This document shows, piece by piece, positions 54,421 through 62,693 of a DNA stretch of 64,000 bases (position 1 is the stretch's first letter; every line of letters begins with the position of its first letter). The notes under the pieces were generated by a model that saw only the letters and a list, made by a program, of their open reading frames with translations, had not been told where the DNA came from and did not search any database. Both the position numbers and the translations under genes were made by a program. Source of the stretch: Maribacter polysiphoniae (GTDB lineage Bacteria; Bacteroidota; Bacteroidia; Flavobacteriales; Flavobacteriaceae); the NCBI RefSeq assembly GCF_003148665.1, contig NZ_QGGQ01000006.1, positions 222,899 through 286,898 on the forward strand, written 5' to 3'.

Positions 54421-54980
54421 AATGAAAATAATAAAAAACCATTTTCTTATTACATTATTATCCATGTTTGTATTTGCATGAAATAGCAAAGAAAACAAAA
54501 CGAATGCACCAGAAAATAAAAGTGTGAAATCCGAAAAATCGACTTCTACTAACTCCCCTTGCGAACTTATTTCAATGGAAGAAGTGAAAAGTATTTTTTT
54601 AAATAACAGAATACCCTATAGAAATGAAAGATTTAGTTTACACGTATCCTACTTGTGTTTTTAAATGGGAAGATGGTAAAATTACAACGTCGGTATCTTT
54701 TGGAGGTCAAGAAATTAAATCTACTATACCTAGTGAAGTATTAATTGTTATGGTAAAAAACGCTAATGAAGATATGTTCAAAAGATCTACATCAGTTTAT
54801 AAACAACCGGAAGAAATTTCCAATATGGGCACTATGGCAGTTTGGTATACAAGGATGTCTCAATTAACGTTTCTTTCAAATAAATATATATTTCCTGTGC
54901 ATGTTAAAGTATCTAATAACGGCATTGAAAATAATGAAAAAGCCATTGAAGTTTCGAAGCTTATTATTGAAAAAATATAA
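54421..54980 (+). pseudogene. Decayed lipoprotein, array family L (copy 2)
   Basis: From ATG 54421 the frame reads IKNHFLITLLSMFVFA and then TGA (54478-54480) exactly where the lipobox cysteine codon is expected, followed by NSKENKTNAPENKS. A second lesion, a frameshift near the T run at 54593-54599, moves the remaining domain into another frame (54624-54980, ending KYIFPVHVKVSNNGIENNEK and SKLIIEKI). The tail matches the intact gene at 48599. No functional lipoprotein can be made without recoding. Confidence 0.8.
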
Positions 54981-54991
54981 AAACAAAGAAC

Positions 54992-55615
54992 ATGAAAAAT
55001 ATATTAAGTTTAACCCTAGTTATAGTACTCTTGGCTGCTTGTAAAGACACTCCAAAATCAAATTCGAATAAATCCAAGATTATGGAAGGAGTAATGAATG
55101 AAATAACTGGCAAGAATGAAGAAATAAATAAAAAATACGATCTTCTACTCAAGGAATTAGGTGCCAAGACCCCACTAACCAATAACCAACTCATAGCGGC
55201 ATTTCCGAAAAAATTGAACCATCTCAATTTAGATCCTTCAGAACAGAATACAAAAGAACCTGAAATCACCGATACCCAACTTGTTGCAGGCAGCTTTGGG
55301 GATGACACCATTAGAATGGAAATTTTGGATGCCGCAGGCCAAAAAGCCGTTGGTGCCATCTTACCCTTAAAAATGTTGCACCTCAACAAAATAACTTCAG
55401 AGAGCAACAATACCATAAGATATTCCAAAATTGAGCGCAACGGAATTTTAACCTTTGGTACTGATCGGGATGCAAATACAAAAGCCGATTTTCAATCCGA
55501 ACTTCGATTTCTTTACGGTAATCGATTTTATGTTACCTTGGTAGGAAAGGGGATGGACACCGATGCCCTTTGGAAAGCCATGGGTATTGACAATTTGAAT
55601 GGCTTTAGAAATTAA
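54992..55615 (+). CDS. Lipoprotein, array family B (copy 2)
   Basis: 207 residues, lipobox LLAAC then KDTPKS. Shares with 49846 the opening AKTPLTNNQLIAAFPKKL, the middle MEILDAAGQKA, KIERNGI, and the closing LRFLYGNRFYVTLVGKGMD and LW-AMGIDNLNGF. 11 bp after the decayed gene and 9 bp before the DUF3592 gene. Confidence 0.75.
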   Translation: MKNILSLTLVIVLLAACKDTPKSNSNKSKIMEGVMNEITGKNEEINKKYDLLLKELGAKTPLTNNQLIAAFPKKLNHLNLDPSEQNTKEPEITDTQLVAGSFGDDTIRMEILDAAGQKAVGAILPLKMLHLNKITSESNNTIRYSKIERNGILTFGTDRDANTKADFQSELRFLYGNRFYVTLVGKGMDTDALWKAMGIDNLNGFRN

Positions 55616-55624
55616 ATCAATAGT

Positions 55625-56110
55625 ATGGAATACATTCAATCCCTTAGTCAGTTTCAAATAGTAGGCCTTGTCTTGCAATTGATACTTCTGCCATTTTTAT
55701 TTATGGCCCTTCGCCGTTGGTGGTGGGCAAAACAATCCCACCAATGGCCCAAAGTCAAGGGAGTGGTAACAAAGGGGCTCGACTTCCCCCTATCCAAAAA
55801 AATCGATTTTCTATACACCTATGAACTCAATGGCGCCACTTATACAGGCGAAGAACCATTTTTTGCCAATTCATTCAAGAATTTTTCGCAAAAGAAGGCT
55901 TCAGGGTTAATTGCTAAATATGCGCTTGGAAAACAGGTAAATGTTTTCTACAATCCTTCAAACCCTAGGATATCGACCTTGGAGCCAGGAAGAAAGGATG
56001 GTGTAATAGGTGCCTTACTACTATTGTTCCTACTTTTCTTATTAGGGGCCGTATCCTTCTATCGTCCTTCTTTACTAGTGGAAGCCATAGATTATTTTTC
56101 TAACCGTTAG
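55625..56110 (+). CDS. DUF3592 membrane protein
   Basis: 161 residues with a transmembrane helix at about 15-30 (LVLQLILLPFLFMAL), the DUF3592 core (VKGVVTKGLDF...YTYELNGATYTGEEPFF), the characteristic KQVNVFYNPSNPRISTLEPG, and a second helix (GALLLLFLLFLLGAVSF). Intact version of the relic at 53602-53703. Function unknown. Confidence 0.8.
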   Translation: MEYIQSLSQFQIVGLVLQLILLPFLFMALRRWWWAKQSHQWPKVKGVVTKGLDFPLSKKIDFLYTYELNGATYTGEEPFFANSFKNFSQKKASGLIAKYALGKQVNVFYNPSNPRISTLEPGRKDGVIGALLLLFLLFLLGAVSFYRPSLLVEAIDYFSNR

Positions 56111-56122
56111 AACACATTTATT

Positions 56123-56845
56123 ATGAAAAAATCAGTTATGTTTTTAGTGGCCTGTGCCTTTCAATTTGGCATGGCCCAAACCAATAACACGGTGGAGGAT
56201 TTTCCGTTGAGAGCTACGGATTTGGTCTTGTTTTCCTTCGGAATGGACAACCCCCTTACCATAGGAACCATCTCGGATTCTGGAGAAATAACTTTCAATT
56301 TTCCAAAAGACCTAAATGCCATTACTGATGATGTAAAAGCCAATTTTATGTCGGACACGGCATTTACCCTATTTTCCAAATGTGATAATAGTTATGACAT
56401 GCTATCAGAGGATGAAAATGGCAAAGCCGTCAATGCTGGGCAAATTTCATTAAGCACAAAAGAGAATCCGTATTCGGGGTTGCTGTCTATGGTTACGGAT
56501 GAAGCGTTGGTCCCTTGGCTGGAAGACACCTATTCGAATAACGCCGTAACCGGATCCTATTTTGAACTGGTTTATATGGAATCGGATTTTAATTATCAGG
56601 GGGAATGCACTTCCACAGTGTCCAATACAGAAAACGATACCATTATAACAACCTATAGCTACGATTTGCAACTAAAAGCCGGATTTAATTTCATTGAATA
56701 TAAAATCGAAAGCGTACTTGAACATGCCATTCCTAGCATGTATGAGGAAGGTGTTTTTGACAACATAATGAAGCCTAGTAAAATAAAGGTTACTTCAACA
56801 CAATCAGTTCCACCAACAATAAAGTGGATTGGTAAATATTTCTAA
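56123..56845 (+). CDS. Exported protein of unknown function (pair member 1)
   Basis: 240 residues, signal ending FGMAQ. Beta-rich, with a C-terminal region TTYSYDLQLKAGFNFIEYKIE, ending PPTIKWIGKYF, similar to VTYDLSFKPGWNLVKTEV and the ATYYFRSTLY end of the next gene. Three cysteines lie in the mature part (CDNSYD, GECTST). No family recognised. 13 bp after the DUF3592 gene. Confidence 0.68.
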   Translation: MKKSVMFLVACAFQFGMAQTNNTVEDFPLRATDLVLFSFGMDNPLTIGTISDSGEITFNFPKDLNAITDDVKANFMSDTAFTLFSKCDNSYDMLSEDENGKAVNAGQISLSTKENPYSGLLSMVTDEALVPWLEDTYSNNAVTGSYFELVYMESDFNYQGECTSTVSNTENDTIITTYSYDLQLKAGFNFIEYKIESVLEHAIPSMYEEGVFDNIMKPSKIKVTSTQSVPPTIKWIGKYF

Positions 56846-56857
56846 AATATAGTAAGC

Positions 56858-57793
56858 ATGAAAACAATACATAAGATTTTCCCCATACTTATAATCCTTA
56901 TTGGGTGTACAGGTTTCTCCCAAACACCTGAGCAACAAAAAATGATAGATAAGGCCTTGAAAATGCGGGATAGTATCATGGAGAGCCTTAATCTTGAAGA
57001 GGTCCAAAGGAAGGCAGAACAGCAGCAAAAAAGGCTCGAATCGGATAAGCAAAGTAATAATACAACGAGCCCTATCCCTAAAGCCATAAAAAATGAGGAT
57101 AAATATTGGAAAAATACATTAGCCAGCGATTCCGGCAATACACTGAAAAATTGGAACAACGGAGACGCCGATCTTGTTTTCAACTATTCTTATGACCCGG
57201 GAAAAGATAAGGTACAGTATGTCAAGATCGGCGTCATTAGGGCAGATGGCACTATTGCATTGAATCCCATAAACAAAGTACCCATACTAAAACCTATAAA
57301 GGAATTTAAGGATAACAACAATTTTTTTGATATCCATAATCCAGATGTTTATCAATACCATAATGAAGATTCCGGATTTAAACTCAACGCTTATTTATCG
57401 GTATATCAAAATGATAAACAAATAGGGATCTTGACCATCGGAAATTCTGAAAAAGTAACCCGAAACCTATTAACATCCGGGGATTTATATTATGGTGATG
57501 AGGGGTATCTATTGTCATGGGTTTATGTTGACGAAGCATGCGCAATTATGGCCCATGAAAATTGGAAAGGGGATTTAAGCAACACGGGCACTCCATTGCT
57601 GGTTGAAACTACCGTTACATATGACCTTAGTTTTAAACCGGGATGGAATTTGGTAAAAACGGAAGTTATTGGAAAATATGAATTTCCAAACGCTCCCGAA
57701 GAGGACCGATCGCGATATAAAAAGCACGTGCATACGATGGTGCCTTCCATTCCTGATGATGCCACTTATTACTTTAGATCAACGCTGTACTAA
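56858..57793 (+). CDS. Exported protein of unknown function (pair member 2)
   Basis: 311 residues, signal MKTIHKIFPILIILIGCTGF ending SQ (a possible lipobox IIGC is less likely). A charged coiled coil (ALKMRDSIMESLNLEEVQRKAEQ) precedes a beta-rich domain (GDADLVFNYSYDPGKDKVQY) and the C-terminal segment shared with the gene upstream. Last gene of the rightward array, convergent with the GH63 gene. Confidence 0.68.
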   Translation: MKTIHKIFPILIILIGCTGFSQTPEQQKMIDKALKMRDSIMESLNLEEVQRKAEQQQKRLESDKQSNNTTSPIPKAIKNEDKYWKNTLASDSGNTLKNWNNGDADLVFNYSYDPGKDKVQYVKIGVIRADGTIALNPINKVPILKPIKEFKDNNNFFDIHNPDVYQYHNEDSGFKLNAYLSVYQNDKQIGILTIGNSEKVTRNLLTSGDLYYGDEGYLLSWVYVDEACAIMAHENWKGDLSNTGTPLLVETTVTYDLSFKPGWNLVKTEVIGKYEFPNAPEEDRSRYKKHVHTMVPSIPDDATYYFRSTLY

Positions 57794-57946
57794 ATGATCA
57801 CCTTTCCCCAATTAAGGGTTGCTGCCTTATTTTAAATAAATCAGGACTAAAGAAATTACTTCCACGGTCAATTTCTTCTGCCAGGAATGAAGGTCGTAAC
57901 CCTTATAGCAATAGTTATATTACAGAAAGCAAAGCTAGCTTTGGAA

Positions 57947-60592
57947 TCATTTTTTATTCCGGTTAATCTCTTCGATAAGATTGGCCACCAAGGCCGTCCA
58001 TCCCGTTTGGTGTGACGCGCCGACACCACGACCATTGTTACCATCAAAATATTCGTAGAAAAGAATAAGATCCTTAAAGTATTCGTCTCTATATTTTTCT
58101 TTGTGCAACGCATGAATAGGTCGATTGCCATCTTTATCCTTGTCGAACATCGCAATCAGCCTTTTGCTGATTTCAAATCCTATTTCCTTTAAATTCAAAT
58201 AATTACCGCTTCCTGATGGGAATTGGTATTTAAGGTTATCTTCAAAATAGTTGTGATATTCCTTGAAAGTACCGATAAACAAATAGTTCATTGCCATCCA
58301 AATGGGTCCTCGCCAGTTGGAATTGCCACCGAAAAGGTCCGTTTGGGATTCGGCAGGTTCATAGCTAATGCCGTAATTGGTTCCATCAATTTCAATATTA
58401 TAAGGTTTTTCATGTCCCTTGGACAAAGAACGTATACCATGGATTCCCAAAAATTCAGATTCATTCAGCATACTTTTAATCAAAATATCCATACGTTTCC
58501 TGGGTACTAGGGAAAGTAAAACATCCTTATCGGTAGCATATTCCTCAACAACCTGGTACATGGCGTTTTCCACACGGTATTTGCGAAACCACTCTATACT
58601 ACCACGAAAACGGGGTAGTTTATCCAAAGTTTCTTTTCTAATGTTCAGTACGGCCGCCAGTGATAATAAGCCGGAAATTGAACGGACCTTGATGGGAATC
58701 GACTGTCCATCCGGCAATATCAACGTATCATAGAAGAATCCCTCTTTCTCGTCCCAAGAACCTGGGGCGCCTTCCTTTAGTTTGTTCAGTGCTTCGGCAA
58801 TAAACACAAAATGGCCAAAGTATTTGATGGCCATATCCTCAAAAGTATCATCCTCAATGGCAATTTCCAGGGCAATTTCCAACATATTAAGGCAATAGAG
58901 CGCCATCCAGGAAGTACCATCTACCTGTTCCAAAATACCTCCTCCGGGAATTCCCCCACTTCGATCGAAAACCCCAATATTATCCAAGCCTAAAAACCCT
59001 CCTTCAAAAATATTCTTATCGAACCTATCCACACGGTTTATCCACCATGTAAAATTGAGTGCCAATTTATTGAACATCCGTTTTAAGAATTTCAGATCCC
59101 CTTTTCCGGTGTCCCGTTGCTCGATTTGGTAAATATGAATGGCCGCCCATGCCTGTACAGGCGGATTAACATCGCTAAAATTCCATTCATAGGCAGGAAT
59201 CTGGCCATTAGGTGCCATAAACCATTCCTTGGTAAATAGGAGCAACTGTTTCTTGGCGAAATCAGGATCTATCATAGCGAAAGAGACGCAATGAAAGGCC
59301 GAATCCCAAGCAGCAAACCAAGGATATTCCCAAGCGTCGGGCATGGAAAGGATATCATGGGTACGCAAGGTTTTCCAATTACTGTTTCGACCATGGGTTC
59401 GTTCGGGTGCCGGCTTATCATCCGAATCGGTATTCAACCATTTCTCTACTTCATAATTATAGTATTGCTTGGACCAAAGGAGTCCGGCAAAAGCCTGTTT
59501 TTGTATTTCCCGCTGTTCTTTCGAGGATTTTTGGGTTACATTATTCAAAAACTCCTGTGATTCTTCTTTCCGATTCGAAAAAACAGCCTCAAAACTATTA
59601 TCAAAAGGTACTGGGAGGGGTTCCTTTGTTAATCTTAATTTAATGGTTCGGGTTTCACCCGCTTTCAGTTTCAATTCATAAAGGGGTGAACATTTGGTTC
59701 CTTCACTTTTCTTCTCCGCCAGCGAATAATCATTTTGGATGACCGCATCATGAAAAAGGTCTTTTTTATATGGATGGTCATTTTTCTCATTGAAAATCTT
59801 TTCACGATTCGTTTCGTTTTCGGTAAACAAAACTTTTGAAGGCCTCTCAAAATACAGGGTATAATCACCTACATAGGGATGTCTAATGGAAACGGAGGAT
59901 GCCTCCTTATCTTTTTTGATTATGGGTTTTTCGTCCATATCAATAAAACTCCAGAAATTGCGTATCCACAACGTAGGTAGTAGATAAACCGGTGCTGTTT
60001 TGGGTCCTCGATTACTGATTGATATCTTTATAAGTAAATCTTCCGTATCGGCCTTGGCATATTCGGTAACGACATCAAAGTATTCATTGTTATCAAAAAT
60101 TCCCGTGTCAAGAAGTTCATATTCATGTTCCGCTTTGCCCCTTATTTTGTTTTCCTCCACCAATTTCCCATAAGGAAACTCATTCTGGGGATATTTGTAC
60201 AAATGTTTCATGTACGAATGGGAGGGGGTGTTCTCCAAATAGTAATAGAGCTCCTTTACGTCTTCACCATGGTTGCCTCGAGGTCCTGAAAGACCGAACA
60301 AACGTTCTTTTAAAATAGAATCTTTCCCGTTCCATAGGGTTACCCCAAAACAGATGTTGCAATAACGATCGGAGATTCCGGCAATACCATCTTCGCCCCA
60401 ACGATATGTTCTGCTTCTGGCATGATCGTGTGGCAAATAATTCCATGCGTCTCCATTGGAACTGTAGTCTTCTCGCACCGTTCCCCATTGTCGCTCACTT
60501 AGATAAGGACCCCACTTAAGCCAATCTTTGTCTTTTGAATAGTGTTCCTTTAGTCGTTTTTGCTCTTTGGATAGTTCTTGTATATTGTCCAT
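57947..60592 (-). CDS. GH63/MGH1-like glucosidase
   Basis: 881 residues, no signal peptide. N-terminal family signature WKWGPYLSERQWGTVREDYS (here WLKWGPYLSERQWGTVREDY) with DAWNYLPHDHARSRTYRWGEDG, then an (alpha/alpha)6 barrel with SMPDAWEYPWFAAWD (likely general-acid Asp), NPPVQAWAAIHIY, DGTSWMALYCLNMLEIA and SNWRGPIWMAMNYLF. This is the mannosylglycerate-hydrolase-like GH63 group, active on alpha-glucosides or glucosyl/mannosylglycerate-type solutes. Cytosolic. Monocistronic and separated by about 400 bp from the next leftward operon. Confidence 0.88.
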   Translation of the reverse strand: MDNIQELSKEQKRLKEHYSKDKDWLKWGPYLSERQWGTVREDYSSNGDAWNYLPHDHARSRTYRWGEDGIAGISDRYCNICFGVTLWNGKDSILKERLFGLSGPRGNHGEDVKELYYYLENTPSHSYMKHLYKYPQNEFPYGKLVEENKIRGKAEHEYELLDTGIFDNNEYFDVVTEYAKADTEDLLIKISISNRGPKTAPVYLLPTLWIRNFWSFIDMDEKPIIKKDKEASSVSIRHPYVGDYTLYFERPSKVLFTENETNREKIFNEKNDHPYKKDLFHDAVIQNDYSLAEKKSEGTKCSPLYELKLKAGETRTIKLRLTKEPLPVPFDNSFEAVFSNRKEESQEFLNNVTQKSSKEQREIQKQAFAGLLWSKQYYNYEVEKWLNTDSDDKPAPERTHGRNSNWKTLRTHDILSMPDAWEYPWFAAWDSAFHCVSFAMIDPDFAKKQLLLFTKEWFMAPNGQIPAYEWNFSDVNPPVQAWAAIHIYQIEQRDTGKGDLKFLKRMFNKLALNFTWWINRVDRFDKNIFEGGFLGLDNIGVFDRSGGIPGGGILEQVDGTSWMALYCLNMLEIALEIAIEDDTFEDMAIKYFGHFVFIAEALNKLKEGAPGSWDEKEGFFYDTLILPDGQSIPIKVRSISGLLSLAAVLNIRKETLDKLPRFRGSIEWFRKYRVENAMYQVVEEYATDKDVLLSLVPRKRMDILIKSMLNESEFLGIHGIRSLSKGHEKPYNIEIDGTNYGISYEPAESQTDLFGGNSNWRGPIWMAMNYLFIGTFKEYHNYFEDNLKYQFPSGSGNYLNLKEIGFEISKRLIAMFDKDKDGNRPIHALHKEKYRDEYFKDLILFYEYFDGNNGRGVGASHQTGWTALVANLIEEINRNKK

Positions 60593-60987
60593 GGGAAGAA
60601 ATCATTGGTGTAACAAAGTTAAACCATTGGAGGGGTTTTTACACCCTTTTCGATCTATCATGTTTTTACCAAGAAACCCAATCAGTATATAAAAGATGGC
60701 TATTTTTTTTATGGATCCAATAGATTACCTACCCTACCTACATTCGGGGAATATGTGTAACCACAAAATTCATGGTAGCGGAAACATCAAATACCCACCG
60801 TCTGAATTTGCGTTGGGATAGAGAAACACTGGGGCTGGTAGGGCTATAAGAGCCTTTTTACGGACATTGAATGGACTTTCCTTATTGTTTGGAAGTATGG
60901 CCTTAAAACGGGGGCAACCACCATACAATGCATTGGAAAGGGAAACGGGTGCCATAAAACCGATTTCCAAAAATCGATCAGTACTCG
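60593..60987. other. Intergenic region, 395 bp
   Basis: Between the GH63 start and the ferredoxin stop, both leftward. It should contain the GH63 promoter. I see no clear promoter box, terminator, RNA or coding frame of quality. Confidence 0.45.
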
Positions 60988-61323
60988 CTAAAATACCTCA
61001 TCATCCTTTAAAATTTTAAATACAACCCCATCCAATTGGGCTGTAACTGGAATTTGACATGCTAAACGACTTTGAAGGGTGCTATTTCCCAGCTTGGAGA
61101 GGGTTTGCTTTTCATCCGCTTCCATTTTTTCTGAAATTGGACCTTTGATCACCTGAATATGACAGGTACCACACCAAGCCCTACCCTTGCAGTCACCCCA
61201 GTCTTCAACATATTTATCGAAGAGTAGTTCCATAAGGCTATGGTATTCGTTGGGCCTAAACATCACATCACATTCTTCCCCGAATTCATTATAATACTTA
61301 AGGCTACATTGCTTTATGGTCAT
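60988..61323 (-). CDS. [2Fe-2S] ferredoxin, adrenodoxin type
   Basis: 111 residues from ATG 61323 (an upstream ATG at 61344 would add seven residues). Cluster ligands GDCKGRAWCGTCHIQV plus LACQIP give the Cys-x5-Cys-x2-Cys...Cys pattern of vertebrate-type ferredoxins. It carries one electron for a monooxygenase or Fe-S assembly. It lies directly downstream of a small membrane protein and near an Rrf2 regulator, suggesting regulation by iron-sulfur or nitrosative status. Confidence 0.85.
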   Translation of the reverse strand: MTIKQCSLKYYNEFGEECDVMFRPNEYHSLMELLFDKYVEDWGDCKGRAWCGTCHIQVIKGPISEKMEADEKQTLSKLGNSTLQSRLACQIPVTAQLDGVVFKILKDDEVF

Positions 61324-61357
61324 CCATTCATTGCTAAAAATCAAATTCCAACAGACC

Positions 61358-61705
61358 TTAAACCAAATATGCGACTATCACCGAGCAACTGAATACCACA
61401 CTCAATATAAGTAGATTGAATGCGATTTTTGATTTCAATTGGGCGAGTATCGATGCATTAAAGGCCATACAAAAAATAGTGATCAAAAATACCACGAACA
61501 TTTCGACTGCCGTAGGCCTACCGTGCATTAGCAAAAGCATTACGGCCACCGAGCCCAAACAGCTTTGACCAATAATGGCGATTGCAGCATAACCCATTCG
61601 GCCTTTTTTAAATTCGGCCAACAGATTATTATACGTTTTTAAGGGTCCGTTTTCCATTCTTTGAGTATCGGAATGGGTCAAATCAGGGTTATTTAATACA
61701 TCCAT
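61358..61705 (-). CDS. Three-helix membrane protein upstream of ferredoxin
   Basis: 115 residues from ATG 61705 (61735 is an alternative start adding MVKREKKTKV). Soluble N-terminus (LTHSDTQRMENGPLKTYNNLL), then three helices: YAAIAIIGQSCLGSVAVMLL, AVEMFVVFLITIFCMAFNAS and AFNLLILSVVFSCSVIVAYL. No family recognised. Probably cotranscribed with the ferredoxin gene. An Rrf2-type site lies about 105 bp upstream. Confidence 0.7.
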   Translation of the reverse strand: MDVLNNPDLTHSDTQRMENGPLKTYNNLLAEFKKGRMGYAAIAIIGQSCLGSVAVMLLLMHGRPTAVEMFVVFLITIFCMAFNASILAQLKSKIAFNLLILSVVFSCSVIVAYLV

Positions 61706-61809
61706 AACTTTTGTTTTTTTCTCCCTCTTTACCATTCGACCGAAACATCAGGAGGGTAGATGTTGCCGGCTCGTTTTATTTCATTGTCATTTTACTCCAT
61801 ATTCTAATA

Positions 61810-61823
61810 GGATAATTTTGTCC
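61810..61823. promoter_or_regulatory. Candidate Rrf2 operator before the membrane protein/ferredoxin genes
   Basis: GGATAATTTTGTCC, same pattern GGATAA-nn-TTGTCC as the site upstream of the rrf2 gene. A second half-site-like GGATAATTTTTT follows at about 61831. Confidence 0.6.
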
Positions 61824-61841
61824 GATTTAAGGATAATTTTT

Positions 61842-62276
61842 TTAGCGTTTCAAGAAGGTCAGTCCCACTTCTAATCCAGCCGTCATTTCATATAAACTGG
61901 TATTTTCGAGCATTTCCCTTAAATCATTCCGAATATCCACGAATTTGCTATGAACCGGACAAGGTTTGTCGGCGTTACATTCTTTTAAGCCCAATCCACA
62001 GCCGGCATATATGGTATCCCCATCGATGGCATCAACAATCGCGCTTAGTTTCAGTTTATCCATTTGTGTCCTCGATATTTCGAACCCGCCATACGCCCCT
62101 TTTACGGATTCAACGATGTTATTTTTGGACAACAACTGTAAAATCTTTGCGGTAAAGGCTATGGGGGAATCAATTTTATCGGCGATTTCCTTTAGGCTTA
62201 CCCTTCTGCCATCAAGTGATTGCATAGCAATGTAAGTTGCTGCCCTTAAACCGTATTCACATGCTTTTGAAAACAT
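61842..62276 (-). CDS. Rrf2 family transcriptional regulator with Fe-S cysteines
   Basis: 144 residues. N-terminal winged helix MFSKACEYGLRAATYIAMQS with LKEIADKIDSPIAFTAKILQ and the Rrf2 wing GAYGGFEISR. Cys93, Cys100 and Cys106 (YAGCGLGLKECNADKPCPVH) fit the three-cysteine cluster of NsrR/IscR/RirA-type sensors, so it likely binds an Fe-S cluster and responds to iron, oxygen or nitric oxide. Both its own upstream region and the neighbouring operon carry GGATAA-nn-TTGTCC sites, suggesting autoregulation and control of the ferredoxin operon. Confidence 0.88.
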   Translation of the reverse strand: MFSKACEYGLRAATYIAMQSLDGRRVSLKEIADKIDSPIAFTAKILQLLSKNNIVESVKGAYGGFEISRTQMDKLKLSAIVDAIDGDTIYAGCGLGLKECNADKPCPVHSKFVDIRNDLREMLENTSLYEMTAGLEVGLTFLKR

Positions 62277-62320
62277 TATACTGCTATTGATTATAATACT
62301 AAGATACTACTATTTTTAAT

Positions 62321-62338
62321 TAGGATAACATTGTCCTA
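62321..62338. promoter_or_regulatory. Candidate Rrf2 operator upstream of the rrf2 gene
   Basis: TAGGATAACATTGTCCTA, a near-perfect inverted repeat (TAGGA/TCCTA) about 45 bp upstream of the ATG at 62276, matching the site at 61810-61823. Confidence 0.65.
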
Positions 62339-62397
62339 TTATATTTTTCAATTTATGATGCCCTAAAGACAAGCTAGACACCGTGGAAACCCTTGGA

Positions 62398-62427
62398 AAC
62401 AAAAAAGCCACTCTTACGAATGGCTTT
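62398..62427 (-). terminator. Terminator of the tRNA-Asn transcript
   Basis: On the minus strand AAAGCCA (from 62427) and TGGCTTT pair, then six T. It follows the tRNA 3' end at 62437, as expected for the native chromosomal context. Confidence 0.7.
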
Positions 62428-62436
62428 CCCTTTTTG

Positions 62437-62478
62437 CTCCCCCTCTTGGACTCGAACCAAGGACCCTCTGATTAACAG
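62437..62478 (-). other. Displaced 3' half of tRNA-Asn(GTT): attachment site
   Basis: The minus strand reads CTGTTAATCAG, then the T arm CTTGG-TTCGAGT-CCAAG, and the acceptor end AGGGGGAG. This is the anticodon loop (GTT at 62476-62474) to discriminator base of tRNA-Asn. The 5' half is absent: the sequence beyond 62479 is unrelated. A tRNA 3' half beside a tyrosine integrase gene is the usual left boundary of an integrated element. Confidence 0.8.
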
Positions 62479-62693
62479 CCGCAAATGGAGTGTTTTCATT
62501 TAGCTCTATATGTCTTCTTATAATCTGATTATCAATATTTTATGATTTTTTGTTTTGCATTTGGTTTTACAATAATTACATTTAATAGCCCATTTGTTGT
62601 CCCTATGTTGTCCCCATGATTATCATATGCAACCTATAACAGCAAGGTCCTCAAATTAAAATAATGTAAATGTTGTCCCCAAATGTATAAAAT

